A stretch of DNA of 64,000 nt from Erythrophleum ivorense (GCA_026724425.1 JAIUCV010000003.1:57491088-57555087); one strand, 5' to 3'; shown: positions 1 to 11,897, counted from the first letter of the stretch. The notes: generated from the letters alone by a model not told the origin. Made by a program: numbers and translations.

Positions 1-338
1 ATTAGTATATTTAATTGCAAGTAGACTAGATGTGAACACCGTATTTTGTCCGAATAAGCTACAAAAATAATAACAAAATTGAATTAACAAAAATACAAAC
101 AAAAAAAGAACAAAAGAAAGAAAATAGAAAAATAGGAGAAAATGAAAAACAAAAAAAATAAATAATAAGAAAGCTTTAGAAAAACAAAAATAATAATAAA
201 TAAATAAAAATAAAAATAAAAAATATATAAAAAAACTCCAAGCGATAAAAAAAATCAAATCAAATCAAAAAAATCAAAAGAGGAAAAATCAGAAAAAAAA
301 AGAGAAAAAATAAATGTAAAAAAAAATGTAGAAGGGCC

Positions 339-362
339 AAAACGCAGGTAACCCTGCGTTTT
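339..362. repeat. Perfect 10-bp inverted repeat (hairpin) in the LTR
   Basis: AAAACGCAGG and CCTGCGTTTT are perfect reverse complements separated by four bases (TAAC). The structure is kept without change in the 3' LTR at 12,204-12,227, although surrounding A-rich sequence has changed by several indels. GACCCA occurs twice just downstream. It may be a protein-binding or RNA hairpin site in the U3 or leader region; the role is not known. Confidence 0.8.
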
Positions 363-1300
363 GACCCAGATCCCGTTTTGACCCACTTTCGGGCGTCTAC
401 CTCATGCCAGTAGGAAGCAGAGAGGCAGATAGACATAGACAAACGCAAAAAAAGAGGGAGGCAGAAACGAAAACAAGAAATAGAGAGGAAAGGGCATCTC
501 TGAGATTCAGAAAAGAGGAAAGGAGCAGAGCTGAGACAGAGAGGGAGAGATCGAGGAGGAAGGATTTTCTGGAAAAAAGGGGAAGCCTTCTTATTTAAAG
601 GCTGAGACTCCAGAGAGGGGAGAGGTGGAAATTTGGGGGGTTCGAGAGAGAGGCCGGATTCGAATTGAAGGAGAAATAGAGAAGGGGCAACTGGAGGGGT
701 GAAAAGCAAGAGGAAAGGCAGAGAGAAGAGATGGAGATGGGGGGCTGATTGGCTTCGAGGATTGAAAAAATTGGAGAAGGAGCCCGAAAAAAAATCGATT
801 GAGAAAATAGAAAAGAGAATTTTCGATTTGAGAAAAGGGTCCTGAGGCGAGAAAATGGAGAGGGAGAAATCGGGAGAGAGCCTGAAGGGAGAAGAAGCGA
901 GAAAACAAGAGTGAGTTTGAGATTAAAAAGGAGAGACCTCGAGACCGGAATACGAAAAGTGAGAGATTGGGAGGTGATCCGGAGAGGAGGAACGAAAGCC
1001 AAAACTCACTCAGAGGTACGTAGAGGCATTTCGTTGATTTCTACTCATGTCCTAGTCTGCTACTTGCTGGAAATTGCATATTGGGTCTATTCTGCTTGCT
1101 GGTTTTTGATTCTGCCGCATTGATTCCAGAATCCAACCTTTTTCTGCTGATGGGTGTCTTGGTTACCATGTTTTGAATTCCACCTTTTTGGTTCTGACTT
1201 TACTCGAAAAATCATAATATACTCGTGAATGGAATGATCGAATTGCAAAGTTCGCCAGTCTCAGGCCCGAATTTAGGATGGTCATGGTTTGTGATTTATT

Positions 1301-1612
1301 AATTTAGCCTGATTCTCTTTTCGAAAAAAAAGCTTATGTGAATGTATATTGTTGGTTCCGGTTTTGTGTCTGATGTAGAGTTCTGCACCGTGTTGCAGTA
1401 GGCTTCTTAATCATGTTGTTTGGCACCTAAGTGCACCGTAGATGAATGAGTGTTTATTGTTAATTTAGCATGATTTTCTTTTTGAAAAAAAAAGCTTATG
1501 TGAATGTATATTGTTGGTTCTGGTTCTGTGTCTCATGTAGAGTTCTGCACCTTGTTGCTATAGGCTTCTTAATCATGTTGTTTGGCACCTAAGTGCACCG
1601 TAGATGAATGAG
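1301..1612 (+). repeat. 161-bp tandem duplication inside the LTR
   Basis: The block 1301-1451 (AATTTAGCCTGATTCTC to GATGAATGAG) recurs at 1462-1612 with few differences. The 3' LTR has the same duplication (first unit from 13,168, second from 13,330), so it predates the insertion of this element. Confidence 0.85.
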
Positions 1613-3029
1613 TTCTGATGCTATTAGCATGACTTAACTCGGGCTTTAAAATCTAAATTTTGCAATTAGATCCTATTCAGAATATGCCTGCTATGCCTGT
1701 TGAAATTAGCATGATTTGGTTTAAGTTTGAGTCAAAATCTCGAAATCAAACCTGCTTAGAGTATGCTTGCTCCTATGGTGATTTTTAGTGTGATTTCAGC
1801 TTGATTCCTAGCTTGAATTCTGTCAAGTGTTCTTGGTGGCCCCAATGATATTTGTACGCTTTTTTTTTAGCATAATTTTTAGTATAAAATTGGTTTGGAA
1901 GTCATGGAAACACTTGTTGCCCACTCATTTATGTTATAATTCATCAGCACAGTAACTTCTATTCCTTTTGTTTCTGGTATGTGTGAGGCTGATGAATTGG
2001 TGAAGGGAAGAAAATGCAGAGCTGTGCAGAAATGAGGTGGTGGCAAGGTAAGATACTCCATAGGTCGAGGCAAGGTGCTCTAGGGAAGGAAAGGATCGTG
2101 CAGCAGCAGATTCAAGGTACCAAAAGACTTAGGAAAGGCATAAGGAAGATGAGAGATAAAGGCCCACTCGAGAAGGCTAGCTGGTTTTGTATTTCAATTC
2201 ACATGTTTCTATATTTTTATTTTTATTTTCTTAATTCTGATTTTATCTTATATCTTCCTCTCCATACCGAATCCGATGTTTAATTGGCACACAAACACAC
2301 ACAACACAAATATTTGGGTGTCCACGTTGCTATATTGTCATTTCTTATTTTAGTTTTCTTTTCTTTTCTTTTTTTCATTTCACCTTTTAGAATTGCCGTG
2401 TAGGATTTTTTGTCCCCTCGGACATATAGGAATCATCCAAGGATCATGTGGGGCAGTAAAGCCTCCTGGTATCCACTAGGTATTGGATTTATATTTTAAT
2501 ATGGGTTGGGTTTCAACGGCCCACGTGAAATTTTGTTTTCAAAAGGATTTCAAAAAAAAAAAAGAGGAAAGAGAAGAAAATAAATTAAATTAGGCTTTGA
2601 CAAAAAGGAATTAAATATCTTTTGTTTGGTTTGCAAAAATGAGAGAATGGTCAAATATTGTTCCAAGTCCTCGAACCAGGTAATCAACAAAATAAAAAAA
2701 AATTAATCTATCTAGAAGTTAAGTTTAAACCTTTTGAAACAAGAACAAAGACAGAAAAAAAAAAAACAAAAAACAAAAGAGTCTTGCCCAATGAATAACA
2801 TAAAGTTTTCAAAACTAAAATATAGTTTTTCATATTTCCCAAAGACTTGCCTAAATCAAAAGAAAATATGAAAAAAAAAGAGGTATATCTAAAAAAAAGG
2901 GATCAAAATAGGAGAAAGAGTAAAGAAACGGAATTAATTTAGTCTTTGCAAATCAATGCATAAGAATCAATTTTAAAGTCATTTTGATCGCAATGGTCTA
3001 AATGGATCTCATGTTCTTTCTCTTAATCA

Positions 3030-3120
<91 letters not shown>
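3030..3120. repeat. (AAC)n(AAT)n compound microsatellite in 5' LTR
   Basis: About fourteen AAC units run directly into about sixteen AAT units. The 3' LTR carries only AAT units at the matching place (14,899-14,954), so the array changed after insertion. Confidence 0.95.
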
Positions 3121-3122
<2 letters not shown>

Positions 3123-3366
3123 ACAAGTAACGAAACTCAAAAAAGAATGAACAATAACAACAATAAGGGAGCGCAAATCAATCATATAAACTCTTCTCAA
3201 ACCATTTTGTTTCAAATATAATAAAATAAAATAAAAGGGAAAAATGAAATGTCAAAAAATAATAAGAAATTTAAAATGGAGAAAAGTAAAGAAGTGGAAT
3301 TAATTCGGTTTTCATAAATTAAAACATACAAGGCAATTTCGAAATCGTTTTAGTTATGAAAACCTA

Positions 3367-3476
3367 AAAGATTTTCATATCCTTTCTCTTCTCGCCACGG
3401 TAAAAAAAAAGACAAAAAAAAAAGATTTTCATATTCTTTCTCTTCTCGCCACGGTAAAAAAAAAAGACAAAAAAAA
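3367..3476 (+). repeat. Two copies of a ~54-bp unit in the LTR
   Basis: AAAAGATTTTCATAT followed by CTTTCTCTTCTCGCCACGG and an A-rich tail occurs twice in a row. It is also duplicated in the 3' LTR (about 15,201-15,310). Confidence 0.85.
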
Positions 3477-4185
3477 GAGATGAGAAAAAAATGCAAGAAA
3501 AATTTAACAAAAAAAAACAACATAAACAAAACAAAGACAAACAAAGACTAAAGAGTAAAAACAAAAAAAAAACTTAACTAAAAAGAAAAAAACAAAAAAA
3601 ATTGAAAATAAAAAAAATCAAATAAAAAACCAAACAAAAGCAACAAGAAAAAAAAAAACAAAACATCAACCCTCGACCGAACTACATGGACTTTGATCTC
3701 TCTGAAGGGTACGTAGGCCCTAGGCTCTTATCCTAGGTCAAGTCTGCTCTTGTAAATAACCATTTTCTTTTGATTTTATTTCTTAAATTTCTTCCCGTTT
3801 ATTCTAAAATTCATTCCTTTAATTTCTTTCACTACTTAATCTTATTTCACTTAATTTCTTTACGTCTTATGTTGCATGTGATTTGCTAAGGAGAATTAGA
3901 ATAGATTAAAGGCCATAGTAATTCTGCACAACTAACTTAGGGTAACCGTTCTTAGTAACGAGTGTTGTGGGGTGCTTAACACCTTTTCCACTCACAACCG
4001 ACTCCCGAATCCATTTTCTGGCTCGCAGACCACATTTTTTTTGATATTCCAAATTAAAAGGTTTTTTCCAAAATTTTGCCTTTTCAAAAAAATAAAAATT
4101 TAGTAGCGACTCTATTTTTTCTATTACATTTTAATTTTGATTTTGATTTAGGCGCCGTGCGGTCGCATTTTTGGGTGTGACAGTA

Positions 4186-4203
4186 TGACGACTCCACTGG
4201 GGA
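4186..4203 (+). other. Primer-binding site of the giant element
   Basis: TGACGACTCCACTGGGGA lies three bases after the LTR end (CA at 4181-4182). It resembles the TGGCGACTC.CTGGGGA primer sites of Ogre-type Gypsy elements, which are described as matching a tRNA-Arg 3' end; here one G appears to have changed to A. The position directly after the LTR is the main evidence. The tRNA assignment is from memory. Confidence 0.7.
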
Positions 4204-5654
4204 GTATGTTAGAGAGTCAAGCCCAAATTAAGTAGTTGTGCAAAATATTATAGCCTTCTTTTATTTCGGTTCTTCTTTTGTTTGTTATTTGCCTCACATG
4301 GTTAGTGTAAATAACATGTCTTTCGCGTGCTTGCTTTATATGTTTTATTTTCTTGATTGTGTACATGATATGTGTTAGGTTAGATAATATGTGGAATAAA
4401 ACCTTAGGGTAGGTGACCATATTTATATATATTTTATTTCCTTTTGCTTATATCTTCGCATATATTCCTCTGCCTTTGGTTCTACCAGTTTGCTTAGCGG
4501 ATGAGGGTTGGGTAGTCTATAGGATGAAAGGTAAATGCTCTCCTCACACACCTCACTAAGACACAATCACTTCCCATATATTATGGGCCCCATACCCGGG
4601 TCTGAGTGCTCCTTAGGTTAGTAGAGGTTTATACTGATTTCCCTGTGAAGCCTTGTGCTTTTTAAGACTATCATGAAGACCTTACCTAAATTGTACCTTG
4701 TTATATGGGTTTAACCTGCGTAGGATTTCTTTCCTCTCATGGTTGAATCTATATAGTGAGATTCTCATCTTATGGTGGGGGCAATTTAGGGACCAATGCT
4801 TAGGAATTATAGATCTGCCTGGTAAATTTACACTGATAGTCAAGCCATAGATACCTCCCAAATAATTAGAGTCAGGCTCCAGAGATCACAACATAGGGTC
4901 TACCCATATTAGGACAAAGGAGGGCGTTTCTTTTATCGTTTACTCATCACATCCATACACCTAATGAAACCCATATGGAAGGTGACACATCGTTATTATT
5001 TACTGGAGTAGCTAACGAGATGTCACCACACAATTAGACATACCTTCACTATGATGACAGTAGGAGCTCATTAAATTAACCTTTGCCTAGTGGGTTTCCA
5101 ATTCTGAATAGACCACAACCACATTTATCATAATTCCTTGAAAAGGAAACATTTACCCTCATTTATTTCTTCCTACATAATTAAAAGAGGGAGAAAATAA
5201 AATAATAAATCATATACAATTCAGTTTTATTTCTAAAAAAAGAAATTCAATTTAAAATTCTCATCTCCACAAAACAATAAATTTCTCATTAAAAAAAATA
5301 AAAAGAAAGTTTTTTTTTTAATTATGAGAAATCATAATATCTATAAGTTTTGAAACATTAACAATTGAGTATCATGTCTTGGGTAAAGATTGGAATTATT
5401 TTTTTAGACATCAATTGTGTAGAAAAACATATTTCTCTTAAATTGATTGTCGACTATTCTTTCTTCAATGAAGCAGTAAGTTTCTCGAGAAGAAGTACAA
5501 AGTTTTTTTTCCTTTTCTTAGACCAAGACATTATTCTCAATGGTGTATGAGCAAGTACACAATACTAAATCCATCATATAGTAGTGGATCATTCGATTGG
5601 CTCATTTTTATTATCAAAGTTGCGACATAATGTCACCAGTTTAATGCTGAAATA

Positions 5655-6250
5655 AAAAGAGTCGAGATAACCACAAGGGTCAAGTTGGTTGAGAGCCTAA
5701 ATGGAATTGCCCATAAAAAAAAATTAAAACTTTTTAAAGAGTTAATGTTGTTAATCTTACTCCTTATTATGAAACCATCCAGTTCTGAAGGAAGTTGGAG
5801 GATCCGAAATGACCCTATAGATTGTCAAAAGAAATTCAGATTGGCTAGACTTCCTTAGACGTCATCCATGTAAAATTTAGTATATTCTCTTACAATGACT
5901 TGTCAACTTTATTTATCCCTGTATGTAATAAAGTATATGAGGAAAATAAAGGTCAAGTTAACACATGACTCGAGCTGGTTAAGAGCTCAAATTTGAATTG
6001 CTTACCAAAAATTGAAATTCCTTGCAAGTCGATGTTGTTAACTCTGCCCCTCATGGTGAAACAATAAGGTTCTAGAGGAAAGTGGAAGATTTGAAAACAA
6101 CTCTACAAATTGTAAAAAAAAAATCTAAATGGGCTAGGCTTTTGTATAGACATCATCCCTGTGGAATTTAGCTTGTTCCCTTAGGATGATTCGTCAACTT
6201 TATTTATCCCTGTATGCAATAAAGCATCTGAGAAAAATAAAGGTCAAATA
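5655..6250 (+). repeat. Diverged ~300-bp tandem duplication
   Basis: Two successive blocks (about 5,655-5,955 and 5,956-6,250) share ordered matches: GGTCAAGTT, GGTTGAGAGC or GGTTAAGAGC, TTAATGTTGTTAA or TCGATGTTGTTAA, and GTCAACTTTATTTATCCCTG, then CAATAAAG or TAATAAAG and AAAATAAAGGTCAA. Divergence is high, so it is an old duplication within the element. Confidence 0.75.
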
Positions 6251-9249
6251 ACAAAAAAAAGAAGAAGGGATTATCATGAGAGTAATATTGAGTGAGAAAG
6301 TTTTAAACTCTATTCTTAGAGTCAATTGGGGGGTAACGAATTTCCCCAAGGAAATAAAGGTCCTATACCTTGAAAGACTTCCACAATAAATACACCCATC
6401 AGTTCATAAATCAAACAAGTAACAAAATTGCATCTCTGCATAGTCATAACGCATTTTCTGTCAAAAACCTTAAAATTTATACAATATAGGATTCTTGGCC
6501 ATTTGTAATGAAAAGATTAGCTTCATCCAAAAGTTTGAATAAAAAGCTACACTCATGAATGGCCAAGATAAAAAATTGGGGTGTAGAAGCAAAAAGAAAA
6601 GGTGTGTCACTTGATTAGGCAAATGGAAGCTATCAGAGGTTTTGATAAAGTTGGTTATTTTCTTCCTAACCTTTCATGCCTCCATATCTTTCAACTTATT
6701 GTCCATTTCCATCTTCTCCACTTCAAAGCTTGAGCCTTCCATCTCAAAACTCATCAGCATCTATCAAATTTGACTATGTTAAACACCCCAAGCCATCTCA
6801 ATCAAGACATGTGCCATTTGCCTCAATTATGATCCATTTGCCTCATTCACTGGCCTTTAACCTCTACACCCAAAATAGCATTGTCCAAAAGTTGGGAACT
6901 TAATCCTAAGGTAGTGGGGCACCCTAAAAAAAAAAAAGGAAGGTTGCAGCCTCTTCATGAACAAGGTATAAAAGGACATGAGAAATAGGATTTTATGGGA
7001 ATTTATTGGTGATTAAGCTCTCAAAGAAATTGCTTGTTATATCATAATCAATTAATGCTTGTTTGGTCAATATCCTTTTCTATAGCTAAAATCTAAAGCT
7101 AATAGAAGTTGATTCTTTCCATTAGACTCTATTTTATTTAACTTTGTCAATGCGATAGTCATATATTCCCATTCTCCCCCTCTGTGCATCCTCCCATTTC
7201 ATTAGTCATGTTGACACAACCTCTTTCCTGGCATGTCTTTCTTAAATGGTAAAAAAAAAACCTAAAAATAATAATGTCCAAAACTCCTTATGAAAAGATT
7301 AATCGATGTGGATAAGGGTTAAATCTAATACCAATTATATGCCCTAAGTTCAATTACAAAAAAAGGGGTTGAATCAGAGATATCGATGCATGTCCTGTAA
7401 GCAAACTATGTCTAGGATACAAGGTATTCTTTGTCTTCCCAAATACAAAGGAGTAACCTCTAATCACCTCAATTGAGCCAGGAGTGGTGTTCATTTCTTT
7501 CACCCTAATCATGAAACATTTGGGATGGAAAGTCTTTAACAGATTTTTATGCTGATAATTCAAATATCAAGAGAGGGTCAAATTCCTTTCAATTATCCAA
7601 ACACTTCTTAATCGTTGCTAACCACTTTGGGCCTTAAAAAAAATTGCTTCTACTACCTAACATGAATCAAATTCGGGAAGCAATGAGAATTCCACATAAA
7701 GAGAAGCAATTTTGGCACCATAATAGATCCTTCGAAGAAAAACTTAAATAGAAAATGAATTGGAGAAGAAAAAAAAATCATAGAGGAAAAATGCTCAAAG
7801 AGCAATCTCTTACAAAATAAAACTTGAAAAAAAGCAATAACCTCAAAAAAAAAAAAAAGAACTTCACCTTAATGTGCAATCCAGGGACAAAGTTCTCAAG
7901 GGGAGGTTTTACATTGCAGAGAAAGTCAAAAGAGAAAAAAAATCCTTTAAAGAGGATTAGGCAGAAAGAGAATTGAAGAAAAGAGGATTCTTTAAGGGGA
8001 AAGCTCCAGCCCGATAGATATTGCTAAGATTGCCTAATCACCAAGGCAAATTTCTCATTGTAAGTTCACACGAATATTTGGGCCTTTTCACCTTCTTTTC
8101 TTAAGCCATTTTCTTACTCATTAGACCCCATTATAGTCCTGAGACATTCTCTCTTGTTAAGTGAATTCCGAGTATAGAATTTTGTTAAAGCAAAAGGAGA
8201 AGGAGACTAATGGGAGGCTTGATGGGAGTATGGTAATTTTTGAGCCTGATTTCTTTTATTTCATAAACCTATTCACCAAGGCCACACTACGAGCATCAAA
8301 AGTCCTTGTTAAGGTTTCGCTTGTTTGAAAAATAATGGGGCAGGTTTTCTAAAAAAGAATGATTAAAAGAAAAACTAAAATAATTGAAATCGGGGTAAAA
8401 AGTTTGATCCAAAGCAAATTCTTTTAACAGCAACCATTGTTTCTTTCAAAAGGAGTTCAAATCCAGAAGTAAAGCTTCTCTCTATCCCATCATACCCATA
8501 TTCTCAGCATTCCACTTCCCTGTTGTTCAAAGGAGAATACTTCAAGTGTAGAACTTGGGGCATTTTCCCATTCTGTTACATTATACTAAGCCATTGTCCA
8601 TTCTATTTATCCACTTCCAAAATATTTTACATGACCCTACTCCTCATTAGCCCTCGTATCCTTCTAATGTTAAGGGCTATTGTCCATCTTATATATTTGT
8701 ATCCTTTAATGCATGACCGCATTGACATTGCTAAATAAGGTAAGCATAGATTTAACTTGTTAACCTTTCAAGTATTAACGATGAAGAGTTGATAAGAGGA
8801 GGTTGCCTTATCAAGTTAATAATCCGAAGCAGATGGCAAACAAATCACTTGGAGAAAAATCATTCATAAATGAGTCTAAGCAAGAGTCTGGGGTCTTCTT
8901 AACTTAGGATATTCCTTTAGGGGCATTTTTGGCTAACCAAAAGCCACTAATGAATTCCTTCCTCCAAACAATAGAAGGCAAATTTAGTAGGATAACCTAA
9001 GGTCCAATTTTTCTCACCAAGGCAAGCGAAGAGCTAGTGCGAGAAATTTCTTCGAATGCAGATGGCCAAAAATCCTATATTTTAAACAAAACAAAAAAAA
9101 TACTTCATCTATATACAAATTCAATACAAGCACGCGATGTATGAAAAATCTCAAATTAATTAAAAAAAAAACTAAAAAAGAAGGGGTTCACATTGAGTCT
9201 CATCAATTCAAAAAAAAAAAAAAAGAGGATCACATTTTTCTCATCAATT

Positions 9250-9535
9250 CATTTTCCGAAAAAGAGGGAGACCAAAATTCAAAATCAGTTTAAGGACATT
9301 CAAAAATAATGCTCACTCTCTTCTTTTTGTTGTTGTTGTTTGAGGTGATTCTATTTACAAGAAAAAAAGAAAAAAAAAGGGTTCAAAATTCGAAATCAAT
9401 CCAAAAACATTTAGAAATAATGATCCATCTCCTCCTCTTTCTTTTGGGGTGATCTTGAAAAAGAAAAGAGTTCAAAACTCAAAATCAATTCAAGAATGTT
9501 TAAAGATAATGCTTTTACCTTTTTTTTTTCCTGTT
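9250..9535 (+). repeat. Three ~100-bp degenerate tandem units
   Basis: A string like TTCAAAATTCGAAATCAAT, then a run ending AATAATG, then a pyrimidine-rich CTCCTCTTTCTTTTGGGGTGA segment, occurs three times (starting near 9,274, 9,379 and 9,470). The unit is different from the hairpin repeat and the minisatellite downstream. Confidence 0.65.
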
Positions 9536-9556
9536 AGGAGTTAACTTGGCTCACAT

Positions 9557-9655
9557 AAATCATGCATATCTTGGAAATAATTCTAAAAAAAAAAAAATTC
9601 AAAAAATCATGCATATCTTGAAAATAATCCTAAAAAAAATTCAAAAAAAAAAGAA
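9557..9655 (+). repeat. Two ~47-bp units with CATGCATATCTTG
   Basis: TCATGCATATCTTGGAAATAAT plus an A-rich tail is repeated as TCATGCATATCTTGAAAATAAT. It forms a short link between two longer repeat families. Confidence 0.7.
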
Positions 9656-9764
9656 AGGAAGAAAGACTAAAAAAAAAAAACTTGCATTCCTTATGCATAT
9701 GGGGGGGGGGGGGTAAGGAAAAATATACATTTTGCACTTCAAAAAAAGGAAAAGAAAAGAGAAA

Positions 9765-10400
9765 AGAACAACTTGCATTTCATAGGCATCATGCATCTCA
9801 TATATGCATACACCGCATAACCTCTAATTCACACTGAGGCAAGGAAATGAAAAAAATCAGCATTTCATGAAAGGAAGCATCACTTGTTTCATGCATTCTA
9901 CATTTGCATACATTGCATAGGCCCTAGTTCATATCAGGGTAACCAAAAGCAAAAATCTTGCATTTTTTTTTATCTCACACATGCATACATGGGAACTCTC
10001 GTTTACAGTGGGGCAAGCAAAATAAAAAAAGAGTCAAATTTGGCACTTCATCAAATAAAAGCATCTTTCGTGCATATTGCTTCGCATTGGGGCAAGACAA
10101 GAGCCAACATTCACATTTTATAAAGCAAAGTATCCCGCTTGCCTTTTGCATTTCATACATGCATACATGTGAACCCTAAACTCACATTAGGGCAATCAAA
10201 ATAAACATTTTGCATTTTATAAAACATCTCATGTACTTTGTGCATTTTATATGTGCATTCATTATGTAGACCCCGATTTCCTACTAGGGCAAAAGAAAAA
10301 AAAAAGGAGTTTGAACTGTAGCATCTCACATGCTTCATGTTTCGTGCTTCTTATGGCTGTATATATAAATTCTGATTTATATCAAAGGCAAAAGTGTGTT
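9765..10400 (+). repeat. ~100-bp tandem family with GCATTTCATACATGCATACA and GGGCAA box
   Basis: About seven degenerate units. Each has a T/A-rich GCAT motif such as TTTCATACATGCATACATG, then CCCTA or similar, 7-11 bases, TAGGG or similar, and CAA plus an A-rich tail. GGGCAA-type boxes fall near 9,837, 9,936, 10,011, 10,090, 10,189, 10,286 and 10,387, so most spacings are near 100 bp and two are near 77 bp. In several units the two boxes are complementary (CCTC/GAGG, CCCT/AGGG, CCCTAA/TTAGGG), giving a small stem. Confidence 0.75.
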
Positions 10401-10524
10401 ACTAAGCTCAAAAGCCAAGCATTCTGCATGCATCACACATTTCATATAGGTGCATTACCTTGCATAAAAATTAGATAAACGAAGTAAAATCTTTAAACTG
10501 AAGAAAAATTCATCAAAAAATTAG

Positions 10525-11530
10525 CACCCCCTTACAGAGCGCTGTATAGGCCAGGCATCCTCAAAGCTCTGCAAGCCAGGCACCTCTTTTCAAGCCCTAT
10601 ATATTCTAGGCACCTTTAAGTCCTGCACAGAACAGGCACCCAAGCCCTGCACAGAACAGACACCTTTAAGCCCTGCACAGAACATGCACTTTTAAGCCCT
10701 ACACAGAATAGGCACACCTTTAAGTCCTGCATAGAACAGGCACACCTTTAAGCCCTGCACAGAACAAACACCTAAAATCCTGCACAGAACAGGCACCCAA
10801 GCCTTGTACAGAACAGGCACACCTTTAATCTCTGCACAGAACATGCACCTTTAAGCCCTGCACAGAACAGGCACACCCAAGCCTTGCACAGAACAGGCAC
10901 CTTTAAACCCTGCACAGAACAGGCACACCTTTAAGCCTTGCATAGAACAGGAACCTAAAGCCCTGCACAGAACAGGCACACCCAAGCCCTGCACAGAACA
11001 GGCACCTTTAAGTCCTACACAGAACAGGCACACCTTTAAGTCCTACACAGAACAGGCACCTAAAAGTCCTGCACAGAACAGGCACCTAAAGTCTTGCACA
11101 AAACAGGCACCCAAGCCCTGCACATAATAGGCACACATTTAAGTCCTGCACAGAACAGGCACCTAAGCCTTGCACAGAACAGGCACACCTTTAAGCCCTG
11201 TACAAAACAGGCACACCTTCAAGCCCTGCACAAAACAGGCACACCCAAGCCCTGCACAAAATAGGCACACCTTTAAGTCCTGCACAGAACAGGTACCTAA
11301 AGTCCTGCACAGAACAGGCACCATGAAGTCCTGCTCCAGAACAGGCACACCTTTTCAAAGTCCTGCTCTAGAACAGGCACCTTTTCAAAGTCCTACTCCA
11401 GAATAAGCACCCACTCAAAGTTCTGCACCAGAATAGGCATCTTTCGAAGTCCTACACAGAATAGACACTCGAAGCCTGGCACCAAGATAGACACCAATAA
11501 AAGTCCTATACTAGGACAGGCATCCTTTTC
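10525..11530 (+). repeat. ~27-bp minisatellite, about 35 units
   Basis: The core CCTGCACAGAACAGGCACAC plus CTTTAAGC is repeated about 35 times in a row, in longer (CACACCTTTAAG) and shorter (CACCTAAAG or CACCCAAG) forms. Units at both edges are more diverged (CTGCTCCAGAACAGGCAC, CTCTGCAAGCCAGGCACC). Reading frames across it on both strands, with repeated Cys/Gly or Thr/Gln units, are artefacts of the repeat. Confidence 0.92.
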
Positions 11531-11612
11531 AGAATTACATTACTTCCTTTCTCTTTAATCAGTTTAAGTACCTTCAGGTAAGTTAATTCTCCTTGATTCA
11601 TTAGCTCCCCAA

Positions 11613-11897
11613 ACAAAATATATGTTTCCATTTTTACTTATTCTTAAGCTAAGGAAATCAAAAATTGCATTTTCCCTCTCTTTGCTTAAAGAATAAGTAA
11701 AGAGGGGCAATCTACAAACACCGTATTTTGTTTGAGTCGTTTTTTCCTCTTGTTCTATTGTCAAAAGACAATTAAATCATCCTAGACAAAATACGTGTTC
11801 TTATCTTGTTCTTTATGCAAAAATATTAAAAATTACATTTTCAATCTCATTATCTACGAAACAAGTAAAGAGAGACAACTGTGAACACCATATTTTG
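11613..11897 (+). repeat. Duplicated polypurine-tract/LTR-start junction
   Basis: The segment 11,613-11,730 ends with AAGTAAAGAGGGGCAATC and TACAAACACCGTATTTTGT. The segment 11,783-11,897 ends with AAGTAAAGAGAGACAAC and TGTGAACACCATATTTTGT. Both share ACAAAATA, AAAAATTACATTTTC or AAAAATTGCATTTTC and an identical layout. The first is therefore a diverged extra copy of the interior-to-LTR boundary, with about 20-30 bases of LTR. Confidence 0.8.
11863..11879 (+). other. Polypurine tract before 3' LTR
   Basis: AAGTAAAGAGAGACAAC directly precedes the TGTGAACACC start of the 3' LTR, at the place where plus-strand priming occurs in LTR retrotransposons. Confidence 0.7.

Larger units (their letters stand above)
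31..4182 (+). repeat. 5' LTR of the giant element (4,152 bp)
   Basis: Starts TGTGAACACC and ends GGTGTGACA just before the primer-binding site. It is very A-rich at both ends, with a purine-rich centre (about 380-1010). Inside it are a perfect hairpin (339-362), a 161-bp tandem duplication (1301-1612), an (AAC)n(AAT)n microsatellite (3030-3120), and a 54-bp unit repeated twice (3367-3476). The final ~30 bases include the GC-rich inverted string GGCGCCGTGCGGTCGC, typical of LTR 3' ends in this group. A small frame (404-598) is shared with the other LTR by descent and looks compositional, not coding. Confidence 0.88.
4204..11862 (+). other. Non-coding interior of the giant element
   Basis: This 7.7 kb interior shows no convincing gene. 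The first 5 kb is mostly unique low-GC sequence with short A runs and one diverged ~300-bp tandem repeat (5,655-6,250). From 9,250 onward it becomes a succession of distinct tandem-repeat families up to the polypurine tract. A run of 13 G stands at 9,701-9,713. Tandem repeats in the 3' untranslated part of plant Gypsy elements are an established phenomenon; having several different families in a row is noteworthy. Confidence 0.75.

Noticed and set aside
404..598. Arg/Glu-rich 64-codon frame shared by both LTRs
   Set aside because: Sharing is explained by LTR identity at insertion. Composition follows the purine bias and there is no known domain.
260..1002. Long minus-strand reading frames in the LTR (and at 12,108-12,876)
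   Set aside because: They arise from purine-rich sequence that gives Phe/Ser/Leu/Pro-rich translations in all minus frames. They are repeated in both LTRs by descent and show no domain.
3027..3215. Poly-Leu small protein
   Set aside because: Translation of the AAC/AAT microsatellite.
10851..11406. Cys- or Thr-rich repeat proteins across the minisatellite
   Set aside because: The unit of about 27 bp keeps frames open by its period; no start context or homology.
10525..11530. CRISPR-like array of short direct repeats
   Set aside because: The repeats adjoin without unique spacers, vary continuously and lie in a plant retroelement; it is a minisatellite.
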